Source: DATJGR01 sp963787045 (GTDB lineage: Bacteria > Pseudomonadota > Gammaproteobacteria > Pseudomonadales > Azotimanducaceae). Taken from it: a stretch of 64,000 nucleotides of DNA. Where the stretch lies: positions 186,001 to 250,000 of the forward strand of contig CAWBBR010000023.1 of NCBI GenBank assembly GCA_963787045.1. Direction: 5' to 3'. Under the pieces are notes generated by a model, which had not been told where the DNA came from, did no database searches, and saw nothing but the letters and a program-made list of their open reading frames with translations. Below, piece after piece: positions 27,839 through 37,123 of the stretch; position 1 is the stretch's first letter; the number at the start of each line of letters is the position of its first letter. The position numbers and the translations under genes were made by a program.

Positions 27839-29279
27839 GTGGCGGGCGATCAGCGACCAGTCCCGGCGCCGGACCGCCCGCACCAACGCTTCAAACGCCA
27901 TATCTGCCTCACCGCATTGATGGCGTTGCTCCTCGTCGGACTCGACTCTTCGCAACGCGCCAGTGCTGTCGTCACGGAAGCGCCGCGCCCGTATCACGCA
28001 CAACTGGTCTCCCCGGAAGCCGTCGTCTCCAAGTCGGGGCTGGCCATCAGTCGCCTGATCGTGCCGGACAACCACGCCAACGAACACGTTCCAATGGCGC
28101 TCGAACTCACGGTGGAGTCGGGCGACACATTGATTGCATTGCTCGCGCAGGTCGGGGTGGTGATGTCCGACGCGTATGCGGCGGTGCGCGCACTCGGGCC
28201 GGTGTTCAGCGCGCGCGACGTGAGGCCGGGCTGGACGCTGCACGTCACGTTGCAGCCCCAGGATCCACCGCGGCTCGCCACGCTGCAGGCGATTGCGTTC
28301 CAGCCGAGCGTCGAACGCGAAATCAAAGTCACGCGGCGCGACAGCTGACGACGGCGACCCGTTCCAGGCGGTCACCATTCCGCATCCGTTGCACCGCATC
28401 AGTAATCTCACCAGCGGCACCATCGACAACGGTTTATTCAACGCAGCCACCGCAGCCGGTGTACCGCACGAACTGCTCGTCGAAGCCATTGCGCTGTTCA
28501 GCTTCGAAGTGGATTTCCAGCGCGACATCCGCGCCGGCGACCAATTCGAGCTGCTCTACGACACCTACAACGACGCCAAAGGCGACTTCGGCAAAGCCGG
28601 CGATCTCAACTACGCGAAGCTCGTGCTGCGCGGCAAGGCCATGCAGTACTACCGCTTCACCCCGCATAGCGGCGTATCGGACCTCTTTTCACCGGACGGT
28701 CACTCGATTCGAAAGGCGCTATTGCAGACGCCGGTCGACGCGACGCGCATTTCTTCGACATACGGCATGCGCTTTCACCCGATCCTCGGCTACACGCGGA
28801 TGCATCGCGGGGTCGATTTCGCGGCTCCCGCCGGGACGCCTGTTCGGGCAGCCGGCGACGGTGTGGTGCAAGTGGCCGGCGACGGCGGCAGCTACGGCAA
28901 CTACATCCGCATTCAGCACACTTCGAAATACAGCACGGCCTACGCACACCTAACGGGCTTTGCGAGGGGCGTGACGAAAGGAGCGCACGTGCGGCAGGGT
29001 GAGGTGATCGCGTATGTCGGCGCCACCGGCCGTGCCACCGGTCCACACCTGCACTACGAGGTGATCGTTGGCGGTCAGCAGGTCAACCCGCGCGGCGTGC
29101 GCCTGCCGTCAGGGGAGTCGCTTGCCGGCGACGACCTGCGAACATTCAAGCTCAGGTTGCAGGAAGTGGAAGCGATGCGCGCCAGCCAGCAGCTGAACGG
29201 CGCGACGATTGCGTCGTCGCGCAGCGCCGGCTGCGACGTGGCCGGCGAAAACGTCGGTCGACGCTTCCGCCTCAGTTGA
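27839..29279 (+). CDS. M23 peptidoglycan DD-metallopeptidase (one-base insertion)
   Basis: Cell-wall endopeptidase of the MepM/NlpD-related type. An N-terminal signal anchor (ICLTALMALLLVGLDSS) is followed by a LysM/OapA-like region (VESGDTLIALLAQVGV) and a C-terminal LytM/M23 domain with zinc motifs MHRGVDF and PHLHYEV. The frame breaks near 28345: CGC GAC A-GCT GAC joins EIKVTRRD to ADDGDPFQAVTIPHPLHR, and 1441 nt is 480 codons plus one. The start is uncertain; GTG 27839 precedes the anchor. Without the break it would be a normal ~480-aa enzyme. Confidence 0.85.
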
Positions 29280-29811
29280 CGCCGTCGGCTGCTGACGGCG
29301 CCGCGGTAACCGCGAGCTTCGCTCGATCGCGAGCGGCGCCCGCCACCTGAACGATCAGATCGACCCCGCCGGGCAACGTCCATTCGACGCTCTTGTGGAT
29401 CAACGTACACGGCTGCCGACCCTGAAACCCGGTCGACGTCACGGCGTCGGTTCCTGCGATTACATCGATCCACAGCGGCGCGTCGGTCGAGATCCGGTAC
29501 TGCCCAGGCACTTTCACGCGCAGCTTCACGACGCCGCCTGAACTGGTTTCGGCCGGGAAGCTCTTGCCGAGCGCGTGTGCGAACGTGACGTCCGCGAGCG
29601 GATGCAGATCTACCTCGTAGAGGGTTCCCACTTCGAGTTGCGGCGCGCCGGCCACGTTCGTACCGGACGCCAGCGGCGCCGCCGTACCACCGAACAACGC
29701 GAGCTCGCGCTTCATGTCCCACGTGAACGTGCTGCAGTCGGGCGCGTCCGCGGCCTGCGATGCAGACGCGACTACGAGCAGCAATGTGCCAATTGCGAAT
29801 CGAAGCGCCAT
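29272..29811 (-). CDS. Periplasmic hypothetical protein next to the porin
   Basis: 179 aa with a clear signal peptide (MALRFAIGTLLLVVASASQA). The mature part is beta-rich (TLYEVDLHPLADVTFAHALG; VKLRVKVPGQYRISTDAPLW) and could be a domain that binds at the outer membrane or a lipid-like ligand. ATG 29811, two bases after the porin stop, so it is in the same operon. The 3' end overlaps the M23 gene by 8 nt on the opposite strand. Not a family I can name. Confidence 0.65.
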   Translation of the reverse strand: MALRFAIGTLLLVVASASQAADAPDCSTFTWDMKRELALFGGTAAPLASGTNVAGAPQLEVGTLYEVDLHPLADVTFAHALGKSFPAETSSGGVVKLRVKVPGQYRISTDAPLWIDVIAGTDAVTSTGFQGRQPCTLIHKSVEWTLPGGVDLIVQVAGAARDRAKLAVTAAPSAADGVN

Positions 29812-29813
29812 GA

Positions 29814-31112
29814 TCACATCGCCAACTGGAATCGCATTTGATAGATCATCGGTTCTTCTCCGTTGAAAGCGCCGCCGTCGACTTCGAGCACGTCGACGAT
29901 GTTGAAGCTGATGCGCAGAAACTGGTTCAGATACCAGTTCAGCGCGTAGGTGGCGTCGCGTTCCTTACCGCCGTTGATATTCTCGTTCGTGAGGTCGATG
30001 CCGCTCAAGCGGTACGCGATCTCGAATGCGCCCCAGCCACCCTTGTCGAAGTTGCGATCCGGCCGGACGCCGTCGAAGATGCCGCGGTCGTTCTTGTACG
30101 GGCGCACTTCACCGGTGAGGGTATACGCGATCTGCGAGTAGTAGCCGTCGAACGTGAGGTCGTCGTTGAAGTTTCGGTCGACGTCCGTCCACTGGTACTC
30201 GCTCTGCCACGACAGCGCGTCCCACTGCATGGCGAATTCCGCGCCCCCGATCGTGTAGCTCGCGACGTTCACGAGTTCGCCGGTATCGACGAACCGCTGT
30301 TGAAGCACGTTCGACTCCGGCTTGCTGCGAAAGCGTACGGTCTCGAACTTCGGGCCGGTCGCGTTCGAACTGTTGTCCTGCGTCGGCTCGCGATAGACGT
30401 AGCCGAGACCGAAATGCACGACGTGATTGTCCGTCGCGAACGGCGCCCACGTGACGCGCCCGACCACGCCATAACCTTCGTCTCCAGCCGGCGCTGTGTT
30501 GGCGTTACCCACGGGTTCGCCGAAGACACCCGCCGCCGCGGTCCAGTGCGTTGCCGATGAACTCACCATCAACCCCGGTGCGCGAGTCGTGATGAATGCG
30601 AACGGCAGACCCCGTTCCATGAACGTAACGCCCTTGTCGGCTGCGAGCGCTTCGAGCCCGAACGGTTGTTTGAATTGCCCCGCGGTGAACGTCAGCGGCT
30701 TGAAGCGTGTATAGGCAACGTATGCGTCGGTGATGCCGGCCGTGCCGACGAACTCGTATTCGACGCGATACTGCCAGTCGGTGAGGAACGTTCCGCCGAT
30801 CGACAAGCGGGAACGGCGCAGGTCGGTTCCGTTCGACAGCTTCGCGGAATCTTCGTCGTAGTCCGCCAGGTCGTACTGTTGGAGTGTGCCGATCTGGATC
30901 GAGGCGGAGTTGTCACCCGAGGTGAATTTGAAACCGTCGTCGGTCGTCATCGTCACTTCGGTCTTGCGTTGCGCTTTCAGTTTTTCGTACTCGGCCATCG
31001 TGATGACGCCTTTCTGCGCCAGAGTCTCTAACAGATCGTCCTTTGCATACGCTGACGGCGCAGCCAAGGTGATGGAAAACAAAACAGCCATGAACGCTGA
31101 CCAAGGTCGCAT
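29814..31112 (-). CDS. Phosphate/anion-selective porin of the OprO/OprP family
   Basis: 432 aa. Signal peptide (MRPWSAFMAVLFSITLAAPS...AYA), then a short helical segment (DLLETLAQKGVITMAEYEKL) that the family uses for trimer or peptidoglycan contact, then a 16-strand-like barrel (FKFTSGDNSASIQIGTLQQY; LRRSRLSIGGTFLTDWQYRV) ending in a Phe-rich C-terminal strand, ...MRFQLAM. OprO/P porins take up phosphate or pyrophosphate; this and the nearby plcP-like operon hint at phosphate metabolism. ATG 31112 follows a G-rich run. No clear Pho box was found in its leader. Confidence 0.82.
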   Translation of the reverse strand: MRPWSAFMAVLFSITLAAPSAYAKDDLLETLAQKGVITMAEYEKLKAQRKTEVTMTTDDGFKFTSGDNSASIQIGTLQQYDLADYDEDSAKLSNGTDLRRSRLSIGGTFLTDWQYRVEYEFVGTAGITDAYVAYTRFKPLTFTAGQFKQPFGLEALAADKGVTFMERGLPFAFITTRAPGLMVSSSATHWTAAAGVFGEPVGNANTAPAGDEGYGVVGRVTWAPFATDNHVVHFGLGYVYREPTQDNSSNATGPKFETVRFRSKPESNVLQQRFVDTGELVNVASYTIGGAEFAMQWDALSWQSEYQWTDVDRNFNDDLTFDGYYSQIAYTLTGEVRPYKNDRGIFDGVRPDRNFDKGGWGAFEIAYRLSGIDLTNENINGGKERDATYALNWYLNQFLRISFNIVDVLEVDGGAFNGEEPMIYQMRFQLAM

Positions 31113-31173
31113 TGCTTTGAGCCCCCCCAAGGAACGTGCTTCGAAAAAGCGAAAATTGACTTCAAAAACCGGT

Positions 31174-31191
31174 ATGTATGAGACTATACAT
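31174..31191 (+). promoter_or_regulatory. ModE-like operator upstream of modABC
   Basis: A perfect inverted repeat ATGTAT-GAGACT-ATACAT (6-bp arms, 6-nt spacer) lies 31 bp before the modA ATG. It resembles the ModE box (arms of alternating T/A around a 6-8 nt spacer), and modE is encoded at the far end of the same locus, so molybdate-ModE repression of modABC is likely. Confidence 0.6.
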
Positions 31192-31222
31192 CGCTATGAA
31201 TGTCCACGGAGCACGCCGAGTC

Positions 31223-32000
31223 ATGTTCAATACACTTTGCAACCCGTTGCGAATCCTCACCCTGATCGGCTTGTTGGCGGTGTCGTTGGGCGCCAGCGCC
31301 GAAGAGCCGACGCGCGTCTTTGCCGCTGCGAGCCTCACCAATGCGTTGAACGACGTCGGCGCGGCGTGGAAGCAGGCGGGTCATCCGCTGCCCAGTCTCG
31401 CGTTCGCGGCATCGTCGGCGCTCGCCAAACAGATCGATTCGGGCGCGCCGGCTGATGTGTTCGCGTCCGCGGATCTGACGTGGATGGATTATCTCGACGA
31501 GCACGGCCGCATCGCGCCGGGATCGCGCGTGAACCTGCTCGGGAACGAACTGGTGTTGATCGCGCCGAAAGGGACGATCGGTCAACGTCGAAATGAAGGA
31601 AGGATTCGACTTTGCGTCTGCATTCACCGGTAAGCTCTGCACCGGTGAGCCCGGCGTGGTGCCGGTGGGCATCTATGCACAACAGAGTCTTCAGAACCTG
31701 GGCTGGTGGGATTCGCTGCAGGGCCGCATCGTCGGCACCGACGATGTGCGCACCGCGCTCGCATTCGTGGAACGCGGCGAATGCCCGCTAGGCATCGTGT
31801 ACGCGACCGACGCGAAGATCAGCGACAAGGTCGACATCGTGGCGCGTTTTCCGGAAGCCACCCACAAGCCGATCGTCTATCCGGTCGCGCTCGTGAAAGG
31901 CGGCCGGGCCGATGCCGCGGCATTCCTGAAGTTCATGACGACATCGCCCGAAGCGGCAGCGATCTTCACCCGATACGGATTCACGAAACTGACCCCATGA
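31223..32000 (+). CDS. modA: Molybdate ABC transporter substrate-binding protein ModA (one-base insertion)
   Basis: Periplasmic molybdate binder. Signal peptide from ATG 31223 (MFNTLCNPLRILTLIGLLAV...SA), then the ModA hallmarks TRVFAAASLTNALNDVGAAW, FAASSALAKQIDSGAPADVF and IVYATDA. The frame breaks near 31574: GATC-G-GTCAAC gives GTIVNVEMKEGFDF; 778 nt is 259 codons plus one. It is directly followed by modB, 7 nt away. An upstream ATG at 31196 is unlikely because it lies four bases after the operator and lacks a ribosome site. Confidence 0.92.
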
Positions 32001-32007
32001 GCACGCG

Positions 32008-32727
32008 ATGGAGCTGACGCCCGCGGAATCGCAGGCGCTCTGGCTCTCCGCGCGCGTCGCACTGTTTGCTACCGTCGGCTGCCTGCCGATCGGTATCGCG
32101 GTGGGCTGGTTCATGGCGCGCCGCAACTTTCCCGGCAAGTGGATCGTCGACGCGATGGTGCAGTTGCCGATGGTATTGCCGCCGGTGGTGCCGGGCTTCT
32201 TCCTGCTGTTGCTGCTGGGGACGCAAGGACCGATCGGCGGCTGGCTGCTGTCGACCTTCGGCATCGTCATCGCGTTCACGTGGAAGGGCGCGGTGATTGC
32301 GTCGGCGGTGATGGCATTTCCGTTGATGGTGCAGCCGGTGCGCCTCGCATTCCGAATGATCGACATGCGTCTCGAGCAGGCCGCGACCACGCTCGGTGCG
32401 ACGCCGTGGCGCGCGTTCCTCACCATTACGCTGCCGTTGGCGTTTCCGGGCATCGTCGCCGGAAGCATGCTGTGTTTCTCACGCAGCCTCGGCGAGTTCG
32501 GCGCAACGATGGCGTTCGTCGGCAACATTCCCGGTGAAACGCGAACGTTGCCGCTCGCGATCTACAGCTTCACGAACGTGCCGAATGGCGAGGCGCCGGC
32601 GATGCGGCTCGCGCTGTTGTCGATTCTGCTCGCGGTGTCTGCACTGCTGATCAGCCACTTGATCAATCGCCGGGCCGAGCGGCTGCTCGGTTATGCGTCG
32701 CTGCGAGACGATCGTGCTGCAAATTGA
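32008..32727 (+). CDS. modB: Molybdate ABC transporter permease ModB
   Basis: 239-aa inner-membrane permease with about five helices. It carries the EAA-like cytoplasmic loop EQAATTLGATPWRAFLTITL, the ABC-contact segment, and RSLGEFGATMAFVGNIPG near its C-terminal part, as in ModB proteins. It overlaps the start of modC by 14 nt and follows modA, forming one operon. Confidence 0.95.
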   Translation: MELTPAESQALWLSARVALFATVGCLPIGIAVGWFMARRNFPGKWIVDAMVQLPMVLPPVVPGFFLLLLLGTQGPIGGWLLSTFGIVIAFTWKGAVIASAVMAFPLMVQPVRLAFRMIDMRLEQAATTLGATPWRAFLTITLPLAFPGIVAGSMLCFSRSLGEFGATMAFVGNIPGETRTLPLAIYSFTNVPNGEAPAMRLALLSILLAVSALLISHLINRRAERLLGYASLRDDRAAN

Positions 32728-33355
32728 CGTCGAATTCAGGCGCGGCGCCTTCGAACTCGTCGCGCGAACGCGGATCGGCACCGGCGTTACCGGGATATGC
32801 GGCCCCTCGGGATGCGGCAAGAGCACCTTGCTCGGGCTGTTGGCGGGTTTGCTGAGGCCTCATCGCGGCACGCTTCTTTTCGGCGATCAGGTGCTGTGCG
32901 ATGTCTCGCAGGGCATCTTCGTGCCGCCGTGGCACCGGCATTTCGGGATGGTGTTCCAGGACGGGCAGTTGTTCCCGCACATGTCGGTGCGCTCGAATCT
33001 GTTGTACGGGCACGCCCATCTCGAGGCGGCGGAGCGACGCTTCGATCTCGCGGCGGTGGCGCAGCTGATGGAGATCACGCCGCTGCTCGACCGGCGCCCC
33101 GCATTGCTTTCGGGCGGCGAGCGTCAGCGCGTCGCGCTGGGTCGCGCGCTGCTGTACTCGCCGCGCCTGTTGCTGCTCGATGAGCCGCTGTCGTCGCTGG
33201 ACGACCGTTTGAAGCAGCAGATCCTGCCGTATCTGAAACGGGTGAAAGACGAGACGGGCATTCCGATGCTGTACGTCAGCCACTCGCGCGCCGAGGTCGA
33301 CTACCTGGCGGACCGTGTGTTGGCGATGGAAGCGGGGGTGCTCGTTACGGAGTAA
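32714..33355 (+). CDS. modC: Molybdate ABC transporter ATPase ModC, short form without Mop domain
   Basis: 213-aa ABC ATPase: Walker A GPSGCGKST, Q-loop FQDGQLFPH, signature LSGGERQRVALGRALL, Walker B LLLLDEPLSSLD, switch His in YVSHSRAEV. Typical ModC (about 350 aa) carries a C-terminal TOBE/Mop domain that senses molybdate; here the protein ends right after the switch region. The GTG start at 32714 lies inside the modB end, and the 3' end overlaps modE by 11 nt on the other strand. Confidence 0.92.
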   Translation: MLQIDVEFRRGAFELVARTRIGTGVTGICGPSGCGKSTLLGLLAGLLRPHRGTLLFGDQVLCDVSQGIFVPPWHRHFGMVFQDGQLFPHMSVRSNLLYGHAHLEAAERRFDLAAVAQLMEITPLLDRRPALLSGGERQRVALGRALLYSPRLLLLDEPLSSLDDRLKQQILPYLKRVKDETGIPMLYVSHSRAEVDYLADRVLAMEAGVLVTE

Positions 33356-34155
33356 CGCCGAGAATCACGCTCGATGCCTTGAAGATCGCGGTGGCGGCGT
33401 CGCCTTCGGCGAGCTTCAGCGTCTTTACGGCGCCGTTCGTGATCACCGCGGCGACCGAGTTGCCGCCCTTGAGGTCGATCACCACTTCGGTGTTGACCGC
33501 CCCTTTGACGAGCCGGCTTATCGTTCCCGCGAGGTGATTGCGCGCCGACAACTTGAGCGGTGCGCCGCTGTCGATGGCGACGATCACCGACGACGCCTTC
33601 ACCAGCGCAATGACGGCGGCGCCTTTCTTCAGGTGCAGGTTCTCCACGCTTTCGTGCGTGATGATCGACACGAGCCGATCACCGCCGGTGAGCTCGATCT
33701 GAACCTCGTCGTTCACGGCGCCGGAGGTAATCTTCGTCACCTTGCCCGCGAACTGATTGCGTGCGCTTGTCAGCATAGTGAGCCTTCCCAGTAGCCCGAG
33801 GTCGCGATCGGCGTGTGTTACGCGCGCGTTCAATGTTGCTAGAAACCGCTCGTGTTCCGCCTCCACCGTTCTGAAGGTCTCGACGAGTTGCCGGCCCGCG
33901 GCCGTCAAGACGGGTTCCGCCGCCGCCTTTTCCACCGACCGAACGCTGGACGAGCGGCTTCTCGGCGAGATTGTTCATCGCTTCCACGGCATCCCAGGCG
34001 GCCTTGTAGGAGAGGCCGACCGCCTTTGCCGCAGCGGAGACCGAGTCGGTCTCTCCGACGCTTGCGAGCAGGTCCATCCAGCGCTTGCTCGCGAGCGTGC
34101 CGGCTCGCACCTGAACCGATAAAGCGCTGCCGATGCGGATGGACGACCGAGCCAT
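33345..34155 (-). CDS. modE: Molybdate-responsive regulator ModE with two Mop domains (one-base insertion)
   Basis: About 269 aa: N-terminal winged helix (LLASVGETDSVSAAAKAVGL; SYKAAWDAVEAMNNLAEKPL) and a tandem pair of Mop (TOBE) domains (SARNQFAGKVTKITSGAVND; SARNHLAGTISRLVKGAVNT) that bind molybdate. The frame changes near 33908 (CGT-C-TTGACG), restoring RLTAAGRQLVETF; 811 nt is 270 codons plus one. It most likely represses modABC through the inverted repeat at 31174. ATG 34155 starts MARSSIRIGSALS. Confidence 0.92.
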
Positions 34156-34244
34156 GTTGACGTGCGGATGACGAAAGACCGGACGGATGTTACCCGAACG
34201 GTGGATTCGTCGATAATTGCGCGTCCGCAACAGTCGATGGGTCC

Positions 34245-34931
34245 ATGCAACAGATATCGATCGTGATCCCGGTTCTGAACGACTCGGCGGCGCTGTGTCG
34301 GCTGCTGGACGACCTCGACTCGATCCTCGGCATCGATGCGCAGCGCATCGTCGTCGACGGCGGCAGTCAGGATGGATCGTACGAACTCGCGTGTGAGCGC
34401 GCCGATTGTGCTTTGCGCACGGCACCGGGTCGTGCCCGGCAGCTGGCCGCAGGTATCGCCGCCGCGCGCGGTCGCTGGATATGGATGTTGCACGCGGACA
34501 CCCGAGTTGACGGTGCGGTATGGCGCGCGCTGCTCGCGGCGGTCCGATCTGACGGCGCCACTTGGGGGCGATTCGACGTGCGCCTGTCGGGGCAAGAGGC
34601 GGCATTTCGCGTGATCGAGACGTTGATGAACATCCGATCGCGATGGTCCGGTATCTGCACCGGAGACCAGGGCATCTTCGTGCGCCGCGACCTGTTGGAG
34701 CTCATCGACGGCGTACCGGATCAACCGTTGATGGAAGACATCGAGCTGACGAAGCGGCTGCGTCGCTACGCAAATCCGATTTGCGTCGATGTGCCGCTCG
34801 GCGTCTCGGCGCGGCGCTGGCAGCAGCGCGGCATCGCGTCGACCATTCTGCTCATGTGGCGGCTGCGCCTGCAGTACTTCTTTGGTACGTCCCCGGAAGT
34901 GCTCGTCAGGGAGTATTACGACGGGCACTAG
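34245..34931 (+). CDS. TIGR04283-type GT2 glycosyltransferase (arsenosugar-linked family)
   Basis: 228-aa GT-A enzyme: N-terminal nucleotide-binding SIVIPVLNDSAALCRLLDDL, QDGS, DxD-like motif HADTRV and the family block GICTGDQGIFVRRDLLELID. TIGR04283 genes are typically paired with a TIGR04282 gene, as here, and were named after gene clusters with arsenosugar biosynthesis, though direct roles vary. The pair overlaps by 11 nt. No arsM/arsS-type gene is in the window. Confidence 0.82.
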   Translation: MQQISIVIPVLNDSAALCRLLDDLDSILGIDAQRIVVDGGSQDGSYELACERADCALRTAPGRARQLAAGIAAARGRWIWMLHADTRVDGAVWRALLAAVRSDGATWGRFDVRLSGQEAAFRVIETLMNIRSRWSGICTGDQGIFVRRDLLELIDGVPDQPLMEDIELTKRLRRYANPICVDVPLGVSARRWQQRGIASTILLMWRLRLQYFFGTSPEVLVREYYDGH

Positions 34932-35530
34932 TCGACCGATCGTCGGGCTGTTCACGCGCGTGCCGTCGATAGGGCGCGTCAAAACGCGCCTCGCGCGTGT
35001 CGTCGGCGAGCGTGCGGCGCTCGAGCTGCAACGGGTGCTGCTGGAACGGACGATCCGATCGGTGATCGACTCCGGGACTCGACGCCGAACTGTGGGTCGA
35101 CGGCGACCCGGGTGAGTTACCGCCGCATCCGTTCGAAATCCACCTGCAATCCGCCGGTGACCTCGGCGATCGCATGCTGGCGGTATGTAGCGACATCGTC
35201 GAGCGCAACGGCGCGCCGATCGTGGTCGGCAGCGATTGTCCCGTGCTCGATGCGGCGTATCTGCGCTCGGCGGCAGATGCCCTGACGCGTGCCGATGTCG
35301 TGATCGGGCCGGTGGCGGATGGCGGTTACGTGCTCATCGGCATGTTGCGCGCGCACGCCGAGCTGTTCCTGCGGATGACGTGGAGCACCGCAACCGTTCA
35401 CGCTGAGACATTGCGCCGCGCCGAGGCCATCGGGTTGCGCACGGTCGTGTTGAGCGAGCTTTGGGACGTCGACGACGCGGCCGGGTTGCGGCGTTGGCGA
35501 GAGATGGACCCGACTACGCCGGGTCGGTGA
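34921..35530 (+). CDS. TIGR04282-type glycosyltransferase/nucleotidyltransferase-like protein (DUF2064; one-base insertion, odd start)
   Basis: About 202 aa: PIVGLFTRVPSIGRVKTRLA is the nucleotide-binding N-terminus; IVVGSDCPVLDAAYLRSAAD and DVVIGPVADGGYVLIGM follow, as in DUF2064 proteins. An extra G in GGG near 35077 breaks the frame (DSGLDAELWVDGDPGE after correction). No ATG, GTG or TTG is in frame; the ribosome site AGGGAG (34908-34913) lies 7 nt before the ACG at 34921, so a rare start or a base error is likely. It overlaps the TIGR04283 gene and, at its 3' end, the PilZ gene by 17 nt. Confidence 0.7.
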
Positions 35531-36243
35531 TCTTGGCGATCTTCTGGATGAACTGTTCGAGGCGCCGTCGATCGCGCACGTGCATCTCGGCGAACTCGAT
35601 GCCGCACGAGAGCTGCCCCGTCTGCCGGTTGTAGCTGTGATGGCGGATCACCGTCCGCGCAGTGAGCGACAGCAGATTGCGGGATCTCTATTTCGGAGCG
35701 CTCGACTACTTCGTCGGGCTGAATCTCCGGATCGGCCTTCACGTCGAACACCACCCGGCAGCCGCCGGCTGAGATGTCGACGAGATAGCCGCTCAACACG
35801 CGCTCGCCGCGATGCAGCGTCAGGCGCGCGCCGTCTTTCGTCACGCTCAACGGCAGACGGAACCGCGCCGCCCGGCGCCGCTGCTGGAACAGCAGCTCCG
35901 ATGGCAGGTTGAGCACGTAGTACGGCACACCGCGGTCTTCGGCCGTTCGCACGACCTGGATTTCGCTGACGCGCGCGTAAATGCCGTCGGCGCGTCCTGC
36001 GAGGCTGAACGGTTCCTGATCGCGCATCAGCTTCATGCCGTTGCGCGGTCGGATGTCCTCGAGCAGAAACTGGTGGGCGGTGACTTCGAGCACGCGCGCC
36101 GTGTATTCGTCGTCGGCACGTCCGAAGCGCAACTGCACCGGTGAACATTGGTCCCGGAAAATCCGGAAGACACGCTCGATCTCGGCCTTGTCGGTGAGGA
36201 ATTGGCTCGAGACGAAGCCGGCCGATGCTTGTGCTTCGGTCAT
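35514..36243 (-). CDS. ycgR: Flagellar brake protein YcgR-type (PilZ and YcgR-N domain; one-base insertion)
   Basis: About 242 aa. N-terminal YcgR domain (residues 1-115: VFRIFRDQCSPVQLRFG; FLLEDIRPRNGMKLMRD). C-terminal PilZ domain with the c-di-GMP motif RRAARFRLPL (RxxxR type) and DISAGGCRVVF (D/NxSxxG). When bound to c-di-GMP it slows the flagellar motor. The extra C near 35678 (CCG-C-AATCTG) splits the gene; after correction it ends IPNLLSLTARTVIRHH ... KIAKITDPA. It is next to flgN, consistent with a motility role. Confidence 0.8.
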
Positions 36244-36261
36244 GGCTGCGCCGAACCGCTT

Positions 36262-36702
36262 TCAGGCGTGTGTGATCGGGAGACCGTCGCTGTACGGGCG
36301 CTTCGTGCCGCGCGCCGTGTAGGTCGAATCCGCATTGGTGCCACTCAGAATCCTTGCGAGTTCCGCAACGGATTGTCGGGACCGGTGGATGACCTTACCG
36401 TTAACTGCGTTGTAATGACGGCACTCCCATGCGAGCGTCGTCAGCAAAGTGTGAAGTGGTTCAAGTTTGTCGCGCTCTTCGGGATCGAGGCGGGACAGCG
36501 TGGTGCGCAGCGGCGTGCCGTTGAGCGAACGGCGCAGTTGATCTTCCAGCTGACCTATCTGCACCGCGCACTCGTGTTTGGTGCCGGCGGCGCTGAGCAG
36601 GGCATCGGGATCGCGCCGTTCCAGCGCGTCGCTCTCGTCGGCGAGAACCTGCTTCAGCAGCGCGAACTGTTCGATCAGTTGTTCGAGCGTCGGCTGCAGC
36701 AC
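36262..36702 (-). CDS. flgN: Flagellar export chaperone FlgN
   Basis: 146-aa helical chaperone that keeps hook-associated proteins FlgK and FlgL export-competent. The sequence is a long helical bundle (LEQLIEQFALLKQVLADESD; HECAVQIGQLEDQLRRSLNG; LEPLHTLLTTLAWECRHYNA) with a disordered C-terminal tail. It follows flgM by seven bases in the flgAMN orientation. No motif is unique, so the call rests on position and profile. Confidence 0.78.
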   Translation of the reverse strand: MLQPTLEQLIEQFALLKQVLADESDALERRDPDALLSAAGTKHECAVQIGQLEDQLRRSLNGTPLRTTLSRLDPEERDKLEPLHTLLTTLAWECRHYNAVNGKVIHRSRQSVAELARILSGTNADSTYTARGTKRPYSDGLPITHA

Positions 36703-36709
36703 GGTCGCC

Positions 36710-37006
36710 TTAGAGATCGTTCTCGAGTTCGAGGAATTTCTGCGCGAGGCGCACCGGGTCGACGTGATACCGGCCCTCGGAAATCGCGCGGCGGATGTCG
36801 TCGACCCGTGCCGTATCCACGGCCGGCAGATCGGCTACTTCGCTCGCGAGCGACTGGAGAACCTGGGCGCCCTGGCTCAGTTCGACCCGATCCTGCTGCG
36901 CCGAACCTTTGCTGGTTTCGGACGCCGACCGCGCGGCATCGCTGGATTGAGTCCGGTTCTGATCGCGGATCTGACCCGAACCGATGTTGTTGAAATTGAT
37001 CGCCAT
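36710..37006 (-). CDS. flgM: Anti-sigma28 factor FlgM
   Basis: 98 aa with a disordered N-terminus (MAINFNNIGSGQIRDQNRTQ) and the conserved C-terminal FliA-binding part DRVELSQGAQVLQSLA and ISEGRYHVDPVRLAQKFLEL. FlgM blocks FliA until the hook is finished and it is exported. A sigma28 promoter lies upstream of its start, giving the usual self-controlled circuit. Flanked by flgN (7 nt downstream) and flgA. Confidence 0.9.
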   Translation of the reverse strand: MAINFNNIGSGQIRDQNRTQSSDAARSASETSKGSAQQDRVELSQGAQVLQSLASEVADLPAVDTARVDDIRRAISEGRYHVDPVRLAQKFLELENDL

Positions 37007-37074
37007 GGCTTCCCCGCAGTTCCGTTGTCGGTGCAGATCGCACCCGTTGCGATGAGTTACGTCGCCTTACGGTG

Positions 37075-37101
37075 GTATCGGCACCGACACGGCTAACTTT
37101 A
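37075..37101 (-). promoter_or_regulatory. Sigma28 (FliA) promoter of flgM
   Basis: On the minus strand: TAAAGTTA, 11-nt spacer GCCGTGTCGGT, GCCGATAC. The consensus is TAAAGTTT-N11-GCCGATAA; 14 of 16 positions match. It lies about 70 nt before the flgM ATG and after the flgA stop, so flgMN have their own promoter. Confidence 0.8.
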
Positions 37102-37123
37102 GTAGAAATTCCGGATCGCGCAT

